From positions 1 to 64,000 of the forward strand of contig JAXLSS010000013.1 of the NCBI GenBank assembly GCA_046330395.1: DNA of 64,000 nucleotides. Direction: 5' to 3'. This DNA is from Ga0077560 sp046330395 (GTDB taxonomy: Bacteria > Actinomycetota > Thermoleophilia > Miltoncostaeales > Miltoncostaeaceae). The notes under the pieces were generated by a model. That model was not told the origin of the DNA. It ran no database searches and worked only from the letters and a program-made list of their open reading frames with translations. The position numbers and the translations under genes were made by a program. Shown one piece after another: positions 7,534-15,386 of the stretch; positions within the stretch are counted from its first letter, which is position 1; each line of letters opens with the position of its first letter.

Positions 7534-9552
7534 ATGGGCGGGTCCGGATCCCATGCCCGCAACCGGGCGGAGGGGGCGGCGAGGATCGCCGGCACGGCCA
7601 CCCACGGCATGACCGGCATGTCCCCCGGCACGGCCGTCCCGAGCACCGCCGCCGTGTCCGCCGGCGTTCGCGCGACGTCCGGGGGTCGCATGCCCGTGCC
7701 GTTCCAGGACCCCGCGGTGGCCGCGCCGCCGTCCGGTGTCGGAGCCCTGCTCATCGGCGGTCTCAGCGCGGCCGACACCTCCATCGCCGACATCCACGTG
7801 GTGCACGGCGCGCGGGTGGGCGTGATCGGCCGCATCCCCCAGGCCATGCACGACGCGGCGGCGGTGATGCTGGGAGGCACCGCGTACCTGTTCGGGGGCG
7901 GCGACGGCACCGCCCAGCACGGGGAGATCGACGCGGTCAACCCGGCCACCGGCGCCGTCACGGCCGCCGGCACCCTGCCCGCGCCCAGCTCCGACCAGTC
8001 CGCCGCGGTCCTGGACGGCATCGCCTACGTGGTGGGGGGCTACACGGGCACGCGCTGGCTGGACACGATCGTGGCCTGGCGGCCCGGGGGCACCGCCCGG
8101 GTGGTTGCGCACCTGCCGCAGGGCGTGCGCTACGCCGCCGTCACGGCCGCGTCGGGGCACCTGGTGATCGCCGGCGGCACCACGCAGGCCGGCGCAGTCG
8201 ACCGCATCTTCCTGTTCACCCCCGGGCGCGGGGTGCGACCCGGGGGCAGGCTCCCGGCCCCCACCACCCACGCCGCGGCGGCCACCCACGGGGGCACCGC
8301 CTACATCATCGGCGGCCGCGGGGACGCCGCCGGAAGCACCACCGACCGCGTGGTGGCGGTGGACGCCCGGGGGCACGCCCATACGGCGGGGCATCTGGTC
8401 ACCGCGGTGTCCGACGCCGCGGCCGTAGACCGCGCCGCGGGTGTCTGGGTGTACGGCGGGCACACGCGCAGTGCCACCACCGACGCCATCCAGGTGCTGC
8501 GCACGGGCACCTCCGAGGCCGCCCCCGTCGGCACCTCGGGGGCACTGCACAACGTGTACGCGGCCGACACGCCCGGCAACCTGCGGGGCCCCGCGCGGCG
8601 CGCCCGGTACCTGGTGTACGTGCCGGACACCAAGAGCGACACGCTGGATGTGATCGACCCGCGCACCCGCCGCGTCATCGCCCACTACGCCGTCGGCGCC
8701 CAGCCCCAGCACGTGGTGCCCGCATGGGACCTGCGCACGCTCTATGTGCTCAACGACGTGGGGAACAGCCTCACCCCCATCAACCCGCGCACCGGCCGGC
8801 CCGCCGCCCGCACCATCCCCGTGGACGACCCGTACAACATGTACTTCACCCCCGACGGGTCGCGGGCCATCGTGGTGGCAGAGCGCTTCGCCCGGCTCGA
8901 CTTCCGCGACCCGCGCACCATGGCGCTGCGCACCTCGCTGAGCGTGCCCTGCACGGGCGTGGACCACATGGACTTCAGCGCGGACGGCACGTTCCTGCTG
9001 GCCAGCTGCGAGTTCTCCGGGCGGATGGTGAAGGTGGATCTGCGCGGCGCCCGCCCGCGGGTGGTGGGCACCCTGCGGCTGGGGTCCGGCGGCGCCATGC
9101 CCCAGGACGTCAAGCTCTCGCCCGACGGCCGCGTGTTCTACGTGGCCGACATGGCATCCAACGGCGTGTGGACGATCGACGCCCACCGGCTGCGCGTGAC
9201 CGGGTTCCTGCGCACCGGCGCCGGCGCGCACGGCCTGTACCCCAGCCGCGACGCCCGCCTGCTGTACGTCACCAACCGCGGTGAGGGCTCCATCACGCTC
9301 ATCTCGTTCGCCACGGGGCGCATCGTGGGCAAATGGCGCATCCCCGGGGGCGGCAGCCCCGACATGGGCGGCGTCTCCCCGGACGGCCGCACCCTGTGGC
9401 TCTCGGGCCGCTACAACAACGAGGTCTACGCCATCGACACCCGCACCGGCCGCCTGCAGACCCGCATCCCGGTGGGCGACGGGCCGCACGGCCTGCTCAT
9501 CTGGCCGCAGCCCGGCAACCACTCCCTGGGGCACACCGGGAACATGCGCTGA
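7534..9552 (+). CDS. Exported double beta-propeller protein (Kelch-like plus YVTN/YncE-like repeats)
   Basis: A 672-residue protein. Residues of about 65-300 carry Kelch-type blades (repeated YLFGGGDG, YVVGGYTG, YIIGGRG). Residues of about 330-670 carry YVTN/YncE-type blades (LVYVPDTKSDTLDVIDP, VFYVADMASNGVWTID, LLYVTNRGEGSITLIS). Such propellers are usually extracytoplasmic binding or scaffold proteins. The ATG at 7534 lies within the hydrophobic leader; the true start is probably 7412, one base out of frame. No lipobox or anchor is seen at the C-terminus. The fusion of the two propeller types in one chain is unusual but uninterrupted. Confidence 0.75.
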   Translation: MGGSGSHARNRAEGAARIAGTATHGMTGMSPGTAVPSTAAVSAGVRATSGGRMPVPFQDPAVAAPPSGVGALLIGGLSAADTSIADIHVVHGARVGVIGRIPQAMHDAAAVMLGGTAYLFGGGDGTAQHGEIDAVNPATGAVTAAGTLPAPSSDQSAAVLDGIAYVVGGYTGTRWLDTIVAWRPGGTARVVAHLPQGVRYAAVTAASGHLVIAGGTTQAGAVDRIFLFTPGRGVRPGGRLPAPTTHAAAATHGGTAYIIGGRGDAAGSTTDRVVAVDARGHAHTAGHLVTAVSDAAAVDRAAGVWVYGGHTRSATTDAIQVLRTGTSEAAPVGTSGALHNVYAADTPGNLRGPARRARYLVYVPDTKSDTLDVIDPRTRRVIAHYAVGAQPQHVVPAWDLRTLYVLNDVGNSLTPINPRTGRPAARTIPVDDPYNMYFTPDGSRAIVVAERFARLDFRDPRTMALRTSLSVPCTGVDHMDFSADGTFLLASCEFSGRMVKVDLRGARPRVVGTLRLGSGGAMPQDVKLSPDGRVFYVADMASNGVWTIDAHRLRVTGFLRTGAGAHGLYPSRDARLLYVTNRGEGSITLISFATGRIVGKWRIPGGGSPDMGGVSPDGRTLWLSGRYNNEVYAIDTRTGRLQTRIPVGDGPHGLLIWPQPGNHSLGHTGNMR

Positions 9553-9656
9553 CCGCCCGCCCGGGGGCGCCATGGCCAAATCTCAACGCCGGGTGGGGTT
9601 GCCGTCTCGGCGAACGGGGCCGATCCATTGCGTAGACAGCCACCTGGAGGATCACC

Positions 9657-9821
9657 ATGAGCACAGTCGCTCCCGTGCAGGGCGGCGCACAGGTCCACCG
9701 CACCGCCGCGCCGCAGCCCGCCCCGCCGCGTTCCGCCGAGGCCGGCGAGACGCCCGCCCAGGAGGCTGCCGAGGGCGGCACGGAGGCCGGCAAGGGCGCG
9801 AAGGTGGACTTCCGGGCGTAG
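9657..9821 (+). CDS. 54-residue Ala/Gly/Glu-rich small protein
   Basis: TGGAGG lies six bases before ATG 9657 and the frame closes at TAG 9819. The product is low-complexity, rich in Ala, Pro, Glu and Gly, with no hydrophobic stretch and no cysteine. I recognise no family. The ribosome site is the main support. A short G/C hairpin follows 11 bases after the stop. Confidence 0.45.
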   Translation: MSTVAPVQGGAQVHRTAAPQPAPPRSAEAGETPAQEAAEGGTEAGKGAKVDFRA

Positions 9822-9832
9822 GCCCAGCCGGT

Positions 9833-9848
9833 GTCCCCGCCCGGGGAC
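9833..9848. terminator. Hairpin between convergent genes
   Basis: GTCCCCG-CC-CGGGGAC, seven base pairs with a two-base loop, lies in the 29-base gap between the small gene and the toxin gene. No U-run follows, as is common in this GC range. Confidence 0.4.
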
Positions 9849-9850
9849 GG

Positions 9851-10255
9851 TCAGTCGCCACCCGAGATCGGCGCCGATGGTGCGAGCACGCTGAGGCCGG
9901 CCGACGCGGCGGCCGCGGCGAGTTCCGCGTCGTAGGTCGCCATCTCGCCGACCCCCAGCCGGATCGCCGTGGCCAGATGGATGGCGTCGTTCGAGCGCAG
10001 CGGGAGATGGGTACCGGCGGCGATCAGGTCGCCACGGGTGAGGTCGGCGAGGCTCACCGTGTTCAGCACCAGGTGCACCGCACCGGGGCTGACGTCGTCC
10101 GGGTGGCGCCCCGCGGCGCACTGGAGCTCGGTGTGCAGCAGCCATGAGGCCACCAGACGTCGGCCGGAGGCGAGTGCCTCTGCCAGGGCGTCGGACTCGG
10201 GCTCCTCCACCACCAGCTTCATGGCCGCCGAGGCATCGAGGTAGGTCAGCGTCAC
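9851..10255 (-). CDS. vapC: PIN-domain toxin of a VapBC-type pair
   Basis: A 134-residue PIN domain. Acidic residues expected for metal-dependent RNase activity are present: D7 in TYLDASAA, the Glu in LLHTELQCAA, the Asp in RSNDAIHLATA and a late Asp in MATYDAEL. VapC toxins cut tRNA or rRNA when freed from their antitoxin. The start ATG overlaps the antitoxin stop by four bases, the classical coupled arrangement with antitoxin first. Target RNA cannot be inferred. Confidence 0.85.
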   Translation of the reverse strand: MTLTYLDASAAMKLVVEEPESDALAEALASGRRLVASWLLHTELQCAAGRHPDDVSPGAVHLVLNTVSLADLTRGDLIAAGTHLPLRSNDAIHLATAIRLGVGEMATYDAELAAAAASAGLSVLAPSAPISGGD

Positions 10256-10518
10256 CAGCGCCCGCGCGCGTCGGCGAGGATCTGGGCGGTGGTGAGCTTG
10301 GACGTCCCGCGCGTGATCGCGCGCAGGCTCGCGGGTGACTCCACCGCCGGCCGCAGCTGGCCCTGCGCGGCCAGACGGGCCAGCACGTCCTCGGTGGGCG
10401 GACCGATCACCGCCGCAGGCAGGCCGTTGTTGGTGACGAGGATCGTCTCCCCCGCGGCCACGCGGCGCAGGATCTCACCGCTTTCATTGCGCATCTGGCG
10501 ATGTGTGATCTCGCGCAT
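10252..10518 (-). CDS. vapB: Phd/YefM-type antitoxin of the VapBC-type pair
   Basis: An 88-residue antitoxin starting MREITHRQMRNESGEILRRV, the typical 'prevent-host-death' DNA-binding fold. AGETILVTNNGLPAAVIGP follows, then a flexible C-terminal arm that would wrap the toxin. GTG 10527 would add three residues; ATG 10518 matches the family N-terminus better. The complex normally represses its own promoter. The gene is divergent from the glycosidase gene, with only about 60 bases between starts. Confidence 0.8.
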   Translation of the reverse strand: MREITHRQMRNESGEILRRVAAGETILVTNNGLPAAVIGPPTEDVLARLAAQGQLRPAVESPASLRAITRGTSKLTTAQILADARGRW

Positions 10519-10580
10519 GTCGCACACCGTAGCACGACACCCACTTGACCCTCCCGGGTCGGCCTGCCAGGTTCGCGGCG

Positions 10581-12788
10581 ATGTCCGCCTCCCCCGCAGC
10601 CGGGCGACGTGCCGTCGCCGGCGTCCTCGTCGCGCTCGCCGCGGCCCTCGCCCTCTCGTGGCCGGCCGCCGCGCAGCGCACCGTCGTCCCCGTCGTGAAC
10701 GCGACGTTCGAGGGCCCGTTCGACACCGTCACCGGGCAACCGGCACGGATCACGGGCGCGGTGGCGCACGGGTTCGCCGACAACTCGGAGTGGGCGGACG
10801 TCACGGTGGCCTACTCGCGGGTCGCCGGCGAGGGGGGACACGGCAACGCCCAGCGCATCGACGTGACGTCGGTGCGGTCCGGCAACGCCCAGATCGCCCA
10901 GGAGGTGACCCTGCAGGGCGGCCGGGTGTACCGCCTGTCCGCGCGGTTCGACACGCCGGGACGGATGCTTGCCGGGGTGGCGCTGGCGCGTGGCACGGCG
11001 CCGTACGACGTCCTGGCCGACGCCACCGTGTGGATGGAGCCGGGGTGGCAGACGGTGGGCACGCCCGTCCACGTCACCACCACGGGCAGGTACCTGGTGC
11101 TGATCCGCGCCGAGACGCCGGGCATCGTGGACGTGGACGACGTCACGCTGGACGGGGAGCCGGGGGCGGTCGCACCCGCTCCCAGGGCCGGGGTGGTCAC
11201 CCGCGCCGACATGGGGATGCACGTGGGCGAGACGGCGATGTCGGCCCTGCGCGCACCGGGGTTCGAGGGCGGCGCGGCCACGGTGCCCAACGTCACGGCC
11301 GGCATCCGCGGCGCCCTGGTGGTGCCGTGGGTGGAGAACAGCGACTGGGCGAACGTGGATGTGACCTACGCCCCCGACGGCACGGTGCGCCACGGTGGCG
11401 GGCAATCACAGCAGGTCACCGTGAACGCCGTGCACAGCGGTCGGGTGCAGTTCTACCAGCGGCTGTCGCTGCGGGCGCCCGCCACCTACCGGGCGGGCAT
11501 CTGGGTGCGGGGTCCCGTGGGCCGCCACGCCGCGCTGGAGCTGCGCCGCACCGGCCCGCCGTACACCGTGTACGCCGGGGCGCGCCCCACGCTCACCGGC
11601 CGCTGGCAGCGCATCACGGTGCGCGGCCGGGTGGCCGCCGCCCCCGACGGGGCCCTGCTCCTGGTGGGGCTGGATGAACCCGGCACCTACAACGTGGACG
11701 ACGCCACGCTGCGCACCGACCGCGGGGCCTCCCCGCGGCTGGCATGGCCGCGACTGCCCATCGGCACCACGCGCACCTGGGACGCCAGCACGTGGGCGCA
11801 GCTGGAACCGCAGCCGGGGCGGTTCGACTTCACCACGCTGGACGGCATCGTGGCGCGGACCCGCGGCCACCACGCCGACCTGATCATGACCCTGGGCCAA
11901 ACCCCGCAGTGGGCCTCCGCCCGCCCCGGCGACCCCAGCTCGTACGGCGCCGGCGCGGGCGCCGAACCGGCACGCATCGCCGACTGGCAGGCCTACGTGG
12001 AGGCGCTGGCCACCCGCTACCGCGGCCGCATCCGCTGGTACGAGATGTGGAACGAGCCCAACGACGCCCTCTACTCCACCGCCACGCCCCAGGCGCTGGT
12101 GCGCCTCACCCAGGCCACGCGCGAGGTGCTGCGGCGGGTGGACCCCGGCGCGCGGCTGATCTCGCCGTCGGCGTACTCGGTGGGCTGGCTGGACCGGTAC
12201 CTGGCGCTGGGCGGTGGCGACGTCGTGGACGTGGTGGGCTACCACGTGTACGCCACGCCGCCCGATGCGGCCATGTCGGGCGCCCTTGCCGACGTGCGCA
12301 CCGCCATGGCCGACCACGGGGTGACGGCCCCGCTGTGGCTCACCGAGGGCGGGTCCGGCGCGGTGTCCCGCCCGCAGACGGTGAACGCCGTGATGCTGGC
12401 CCGCTGGTTCCTGGTGGGCCTGGCCTACGGCGCCGACCGGGCGGTGTGGTTCGAGTGGGGCGGTGGTGGTGACATCTGGGGCGCCACCACGCTGGCGGGC
12501 TCGTACCGGCCCAACGCCGCGGGCCGCGCGTACGCGGTGGTGGCCGGCTGGCTGCGCGGCGCGCACATCGTGGACGCCGCCGGGCCGGGTGGCCGTGTCT
12601 GGCACATCGACCTGAGGCGGGCCGACGGCTCCAGGGCCCGCATCGCGTGGTGCGTGCGCGGCACGGCTCGGGTGGCGCCGGGCGTGCCCGCGGCGGCCGC
12701 CGTGGGTCTGGACGGCGTGCGCAGGCCGCTTGGGCCCGGTGCCCGGGTGCTCGTCACCGCGAGCCCCGTGCTGCTCACCACCCGTTAG
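10581..12788 (+). CDS. Exported clan GH-A glycoside hydrolase with two carbohydrate-binding-like modules
   Basis: A 735-residue secreted enzyme. ATG 10581 gives a clean signal peptide (RRAVAGVLVALAAALALSWPAAAQ). Residues of about 35-190 and 215-380 are two similar beta-rich modules with the pattern FEG...NSDWANVDVTY...VNAVHSGRVQFYQ, resembling CBM4/9-type modules. The C-terminal TIM barrel has MWNEPN, with E492 as probable acid/base, and WLTEGG, with E589 as probable nucleophile, as in retaining clan GH-A families such as GH39. The substrate is unknown. An in-frame start at 10545 would precede the signal peptide and is less likely. The gene converges on the acetyltransferase. Confidence 0.75.
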   Translation: MSASPAAGRRAVAGVLVALAAALALSWPAAAQRTVVPVVNATFEGPFDTVTGQPARITGAVAHGFADNSEWADVTVAYSRVAGEGGHGNAQRIDVTSVRSGNAQIAQEVTLQGGRVYRLSARFDTPGRMLAGVALARGTAPYDVLADATVWMEPGWQTVGTPVHVTTTGRYLVLIRAETPGIVDVDDVTLDGEPGAVAPAPRAGVVTRADMGMHVGETAMSALRAPGFEGGAATVPNVTAGIRGALVVPWVENSDWANVDVTYAPDGTVRHGGGQSQQVTVNAVHSGRVQFYQRLSLRAPATYRAGIWVRGPVGRHAALELRRTGPPYTVYAGARPTLTGRWQRITVRGRVAAAPDGALLLVGLDEPGTYNVDDATLRTDRGASPRLAWPRLPIGTTRTWDASTWAQLEPQPGRFDFTTLDGIVARTRGHHADLIMTLGQTPQWASARPGDPSSYGAGAGAEPARIADWQAYVEALATRYRGRIRWYEMWNEPNDALYSTATPQALVRLTQATREVLRRVDPGARLISPSAYSVGWLDRYLALGGGDVVDVVGYHVYATPPDAAMSGALADVRTAMADHGVTAPLWLTEGGSGAVSRPQTVNAVMLARWFLVGLAYGADRAVWFEWGGGGDIWGATTLAGSYRPNAAGRAYAVVAGWLRGAHIVDAAGPGGRVWHIDLRRADGSRARIAWCVRGTARVAPGVPAAAAVGLDGVRRPLGPGARVLVTASPVLLTTR

Positions 12789-12796
12789 GACCCCCC

Positions 12797-12816
12797 GGGG
12801 CCCTCCTCAGGGCTCC
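12797..12816. terminator. Hairpin between convergent glycosidase and acetyltransferase genes
   Basis: GGGGCCCT and AGGGCTCC pair with one G-U around a CCTC loop, just after the glycosidase stop and overlapping the acetyltransferase stop. Confidence 0.3.
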
Positions 12817-13520
12817 AGGGGCAGCGGCGCGCGTCCCGCCCGCCAGCGGGTCCGGCCGCCCCGTTGCTCCCGCACGACGACGCGACCGCCGAGACGCAGT
12901 ACCAGCAGGCGTGCACGCACCTCGGATCCGGTGGGCGCGATCATGCGGTGCATGCTGCGGTTGCTGAGATCCACGAACACCAGGATGCGGTCGTAGCCGG
13001 CCTGCGAGAGACCCAACGACGCCGAGCGGATCATGCGCTTGCCGATGCCCCGCCCCCGCATGTCGGGCCGCACCACCATGTCGGCACCCCACACGCACCG
13101 GGGCGGCACCCGCACCGACAGCCCGTCCTCCTCGTGGCGTGCCTCGGTCCAGTACCAGGCGTAGGCGAGCACCTCGCCGCCCTCCTCGATGACCCACACC
13201 AGCTGACCGTCCAGGAGCCGCCGGTGGAACAGCTCGCGCCGGTGGGCCGGTTCCATGCGCTCCACGTCATCCGGCACACCCCAGCGGCCGGCCGGGTCGG
13301 CCAGCGCCGCGGGGCCGGGCAGCGGCCACTCCACGAGAGCGCACGCCGACAGGCGGCCCCACTCCGGCAGCAGCGTCTGCAGGGCCAGGTCGGCGGTGCG
13401 GACGAGGCCCTTCTCGCGCAACCCCGCGCGCGCCCTGCCGAGCAGGCGCCGTGCGCGTGAAAGGGTCGCGGTGGCCCGGTGCAGCGGGTGACCGCCCAAG
13501 GCTGGGGCGGGTGCGCTCAC
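12807..13520 (-). CDS. GNAT-family N-acetyltransferase
   Basis: A protein of about 237 residues if started at GTG 13520, which leaves a 115-base gap to the divergent hydratase gene. A helical N-terminal region of about 90 residues precedes the GNAT core. Motif A is ADMVVRPDMRGRGIGKRMI, the acetyl-CoA loop, followed by FVDLSNRSMHRM. Upstream in-frame starts would extend it into the hydratase gene and are rejected. The acceptor substrate is unknown. Confidence 0.7.
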   Translation of the reverse strand: MSAPAPALGGHPLHRATATLSRARRLLGRARAGLREKGLVRTADLALQTLLPEWGRLSACALVEWPLPGPAALADPAGRWGVPDDVERMEPAHRRELFHRRLLDGQLVWVIEEGGEVLAYAWYWTEARHEEDGLSVRVPPRCVWGADMVVRPDMRGRGIGKRMIRSASLGLSQAGYDRILVFVDLSNRSMHRMIAPTGSEVRARLLVLRLGGRVVVREQRGGRTRWRAGRAPLPLEP

Positions 13521-13635
13521 TGGGCTGTTTGAGGGTCGCGCATCGCCAAGTCCGGTCCGATGGTGGGACGATACGCCCGATGGTCGGGTCGCGGCGTCAC
13601 GCACATCGCGGGATCCGTGGCACGGAGGAAGGGCG

Positions 13636-14133
13636 ATGGCGGGGGTGCCGATGGACCGCGGGCGGGTGTTCGAGGACTTCACGGTGGGCGAGGTGATCCG
13701 GCACGCCACCGGCCGCACCGTGCTGGACGCCGACAACGCCTGGTTCACGCTGCTCACGGTGAACCCCAACCCGGTGCACTTCGACCGGCACTACGCGGCG
13801 CAGACCGAGTGGGGGCGCCCCCTGGTGGACTCCACGTTCACGCTGGCCCTGGTGACCGGGCTGAGCGTGGCCGACCTGTCGCGCAACGCCATCAACCTGG
13901 GCTGGGACGAGGTGCGCCTGCCGGCGCCCGTGTTCGAGGGTGACACCATCTACGCGCGCAGCGAGGTGCTGGAGACGCGCGCCTCCCGCTCCCGCCCGCA
14001 CCAGGGGATCGTGCGCGTGCGCACCCACGGCTTCACCCAGGACGGCACCGTGGTGATCAGCTTCGTCCGCACGATCATGGTGTACCGGCGGGGGCACCTC
14101 CCGGAGGCCGCAATCCCCGAGCCGCGCCTGTAG
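13636..14133 (+). CDS. MaoC-like (R)-hydratase, hot-dog fold
   Basis: A 165-residue protein with the FEDFTVGEVIRHATGRTV start and NPNPVHFDRHYAAQTEWGRP segment of MaoC-family enoyl/mesaconyl-type hydratases. The Asn/Asp and His pair expected for hydration is in NPVHFD. GGAGGAAGGGCG lies directly upstream. MaoC enzymes act on acyl-CoA thioesters; no other acyl-CoA gene is next to it. It ends three bases before the convergent DyP gene. ATG 13651 is a shorter alternative. Confidence 0.8.
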   Translation: MAGVPMDRGRVFEDFTVGEVIRHATGRTVLDADNAWFTLLTVNPNPVHFDRHYAAQTEWGRPLVDSTFTLALVTGLSVADLSRNAINLGWDEVRLPAPVFEGDTIYARSEVLETRASRSRPHQGIVRVRTHGFTQDGTVVISFVRTIMVYRRGHLPEAAIPEPRL

Positions 14134-14136
14134 CGG

Positions 14137-15384
14137 TCAGGCCCGGAACAGCCCGTCGGCCAGGAACCCGCCGGGCCGCACGCCCGGGGGGATGGCGAAC
14201 ACTGCGCTGGAGCGGTGCTCGATGAAGTCGTTGAGGGCATCGCCGGTGCCAAGCCGCCGCTGCACGGTGATGAACTGCTGCGGGTTGCGCACGAAGCAGA
14301 TGAACAGCAGGCCCGCGTCCACGGCGCCGGTGGCGGGGTCGGCGCCGTCCACGAACGAGTAGCCGCGGCGCAGCATGCGGATGCCCTCGTTGGTGGCGGG
14401 GGCGGCCAGGCGCACGTGTGAGGTGAACGGGATGATGGGCATGCCGTCGGGCTTGCGGGCGCCCAGGTCCAGGGGGTCGCGCTCGCGGGTGCGCCCAAGC
14501 GGGGCACCGCTGGCCTTGTGGCGGCCGATGACGCCCTCCTGCTGGGCCAGGGGCGACCGGTCCCAGGCCTCGGTGTGCATGCGGATGCGGCGCACCACCA
14601 TGTAGGTGCCGCCCCGCAGCCAGGCCTGGCGCTCCTCGGCGCCCACCCACAGGTGGCGCCGCAGCGCCGCGGTCTCGTGGGCGCGCAGGTTGTTGGTGCC
14701 GTCGCGGAAGCCCTGCAGGTTGCGAGGCGTGGCGTGCGATCCGGCGCCGCCGGGCACCTGCAGGAACCCGGTCTGCAGCCAGCGCATGGTGACGGCCCCG
14801 CGACCCAGGTGCGCCAGGGAGTGCACCGCGTGGAAGGCCACCTGCGGGTCGTCGGCGCAGGCCTGCACGCACAGATGCCCGCCGGAGCGCGCGGCGTCCA
14901 GCCGCTCACCCGGGAGCGCCGGCAGCTTGGCCAGCGGCGCGGGTCGCCTGGCGGCCAGGCCCAGCGGGGTGCCGAAGGCGCCCGGGCCCAGCCCCACGGT
15001 GATGGTGAGGCGCGAGGCCGACAGGCCCACCGCCTCCCCCGGGTCGGCGGGTGGCAGGGTGGCATTGGTGGCCTCCGGCACGGCGGGCAGGCCGGTGCTC
15101 ATGCGGGCGGCGGCATCGGTCCAGGTGCGCAGCAGTGCGGCCAGTTCGGCGGCCGCGGTGAGGTCCAGGTCGAAGGCGGCCAGCACGATGCGCCCCTGCT
15201 GGGGTGTGAGGATGCCCGCCTGGTGGGCACCGTGGAACCCGACCACACCGGGCGGCGCGGCCGACGCCACGGCGGTGCCCAGCGGGGAGCCGCCCACGGC
15301 CATCCCGAGCGCCCCGCCGCCGGCCAGCCCCAGCAGCCGCCGGCGCGTGAGGCCGCCGCGCTGCTGGCCGTGCTGCGGGGTCAC
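14137..15384 (-). CDS. Tat-exported DyP-type haem peroxidase
   Basis: A 415-residue DyP peroxidase. The N-terminus has a twin-arginine signal (LTRRRLLGLAGGG) for folded export. The catalytic GxxDG loop is GFRDGTNN, the probable proximal haem histidine is in TSHVRLAAP, and LRRGYSF is the conserved C-terminal segment. These enzymes oxidise dyes, porphyrins or phenols with peroxide; EfeB-type members take part in iron uptake, but no EfeU/EfeO gene is nearby. GTG 15384 starts three bases beyond the stop of the upstream lysyl-oxidase-like gene, so they form one operon. Confidence 0.85.
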   Translation of the reverse strand: MTPQHGQQRGGLTRRRLLGLAGGGALGMAVGGSPLGTAVASAAPPGVVGFHGAHQAGILTPQQGRIVLAAFDLDLTAAAELAALLRTWTDAAARMSTGLPAVPEATNATLPPADPGEAVGLSASRLTITVGLGPGAFGTPLGLAARRPAPLAKLPALPGERLDAARSGGHLCVQACADDPQVAFHAVHSLAHLGRGAVTMRWLQTGFLQVPGGAGSHATPRNLQGFRDGTNNLRAHETAALRRHLWVGAEERQAWLRGGTYMVVRRIRMHTEAWDRSPLAQQEGVIGRHKASGAPLGRTRERDPLDLGARKPDGMPIIPFTSHVRLAAPATNEGIRMLRRGYSFVDGADPATGAVDAGLLFICFVRNPQQFITVQRRLGTGDALNDFIEHRSSAVFAIPPGVRPGGFLADGLFRA

Positions 15385-15386
15385 GG

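Noticed and set aside
6991..9579. 862-codon open frame antisense to the propeller gene
   Set aside because: Its sequence is low-complexity His/Gly/Val/Arg, a typical antisense shadow in very GC-rich DNA; the plus-strand gene has clear repeats.
12797..13769. 320-residue form of the acetyltransferase
   Set aside because: The first 83 residues overlap the divergent hydratase gene and are low-complexity; GTG 13520 is more plausible.
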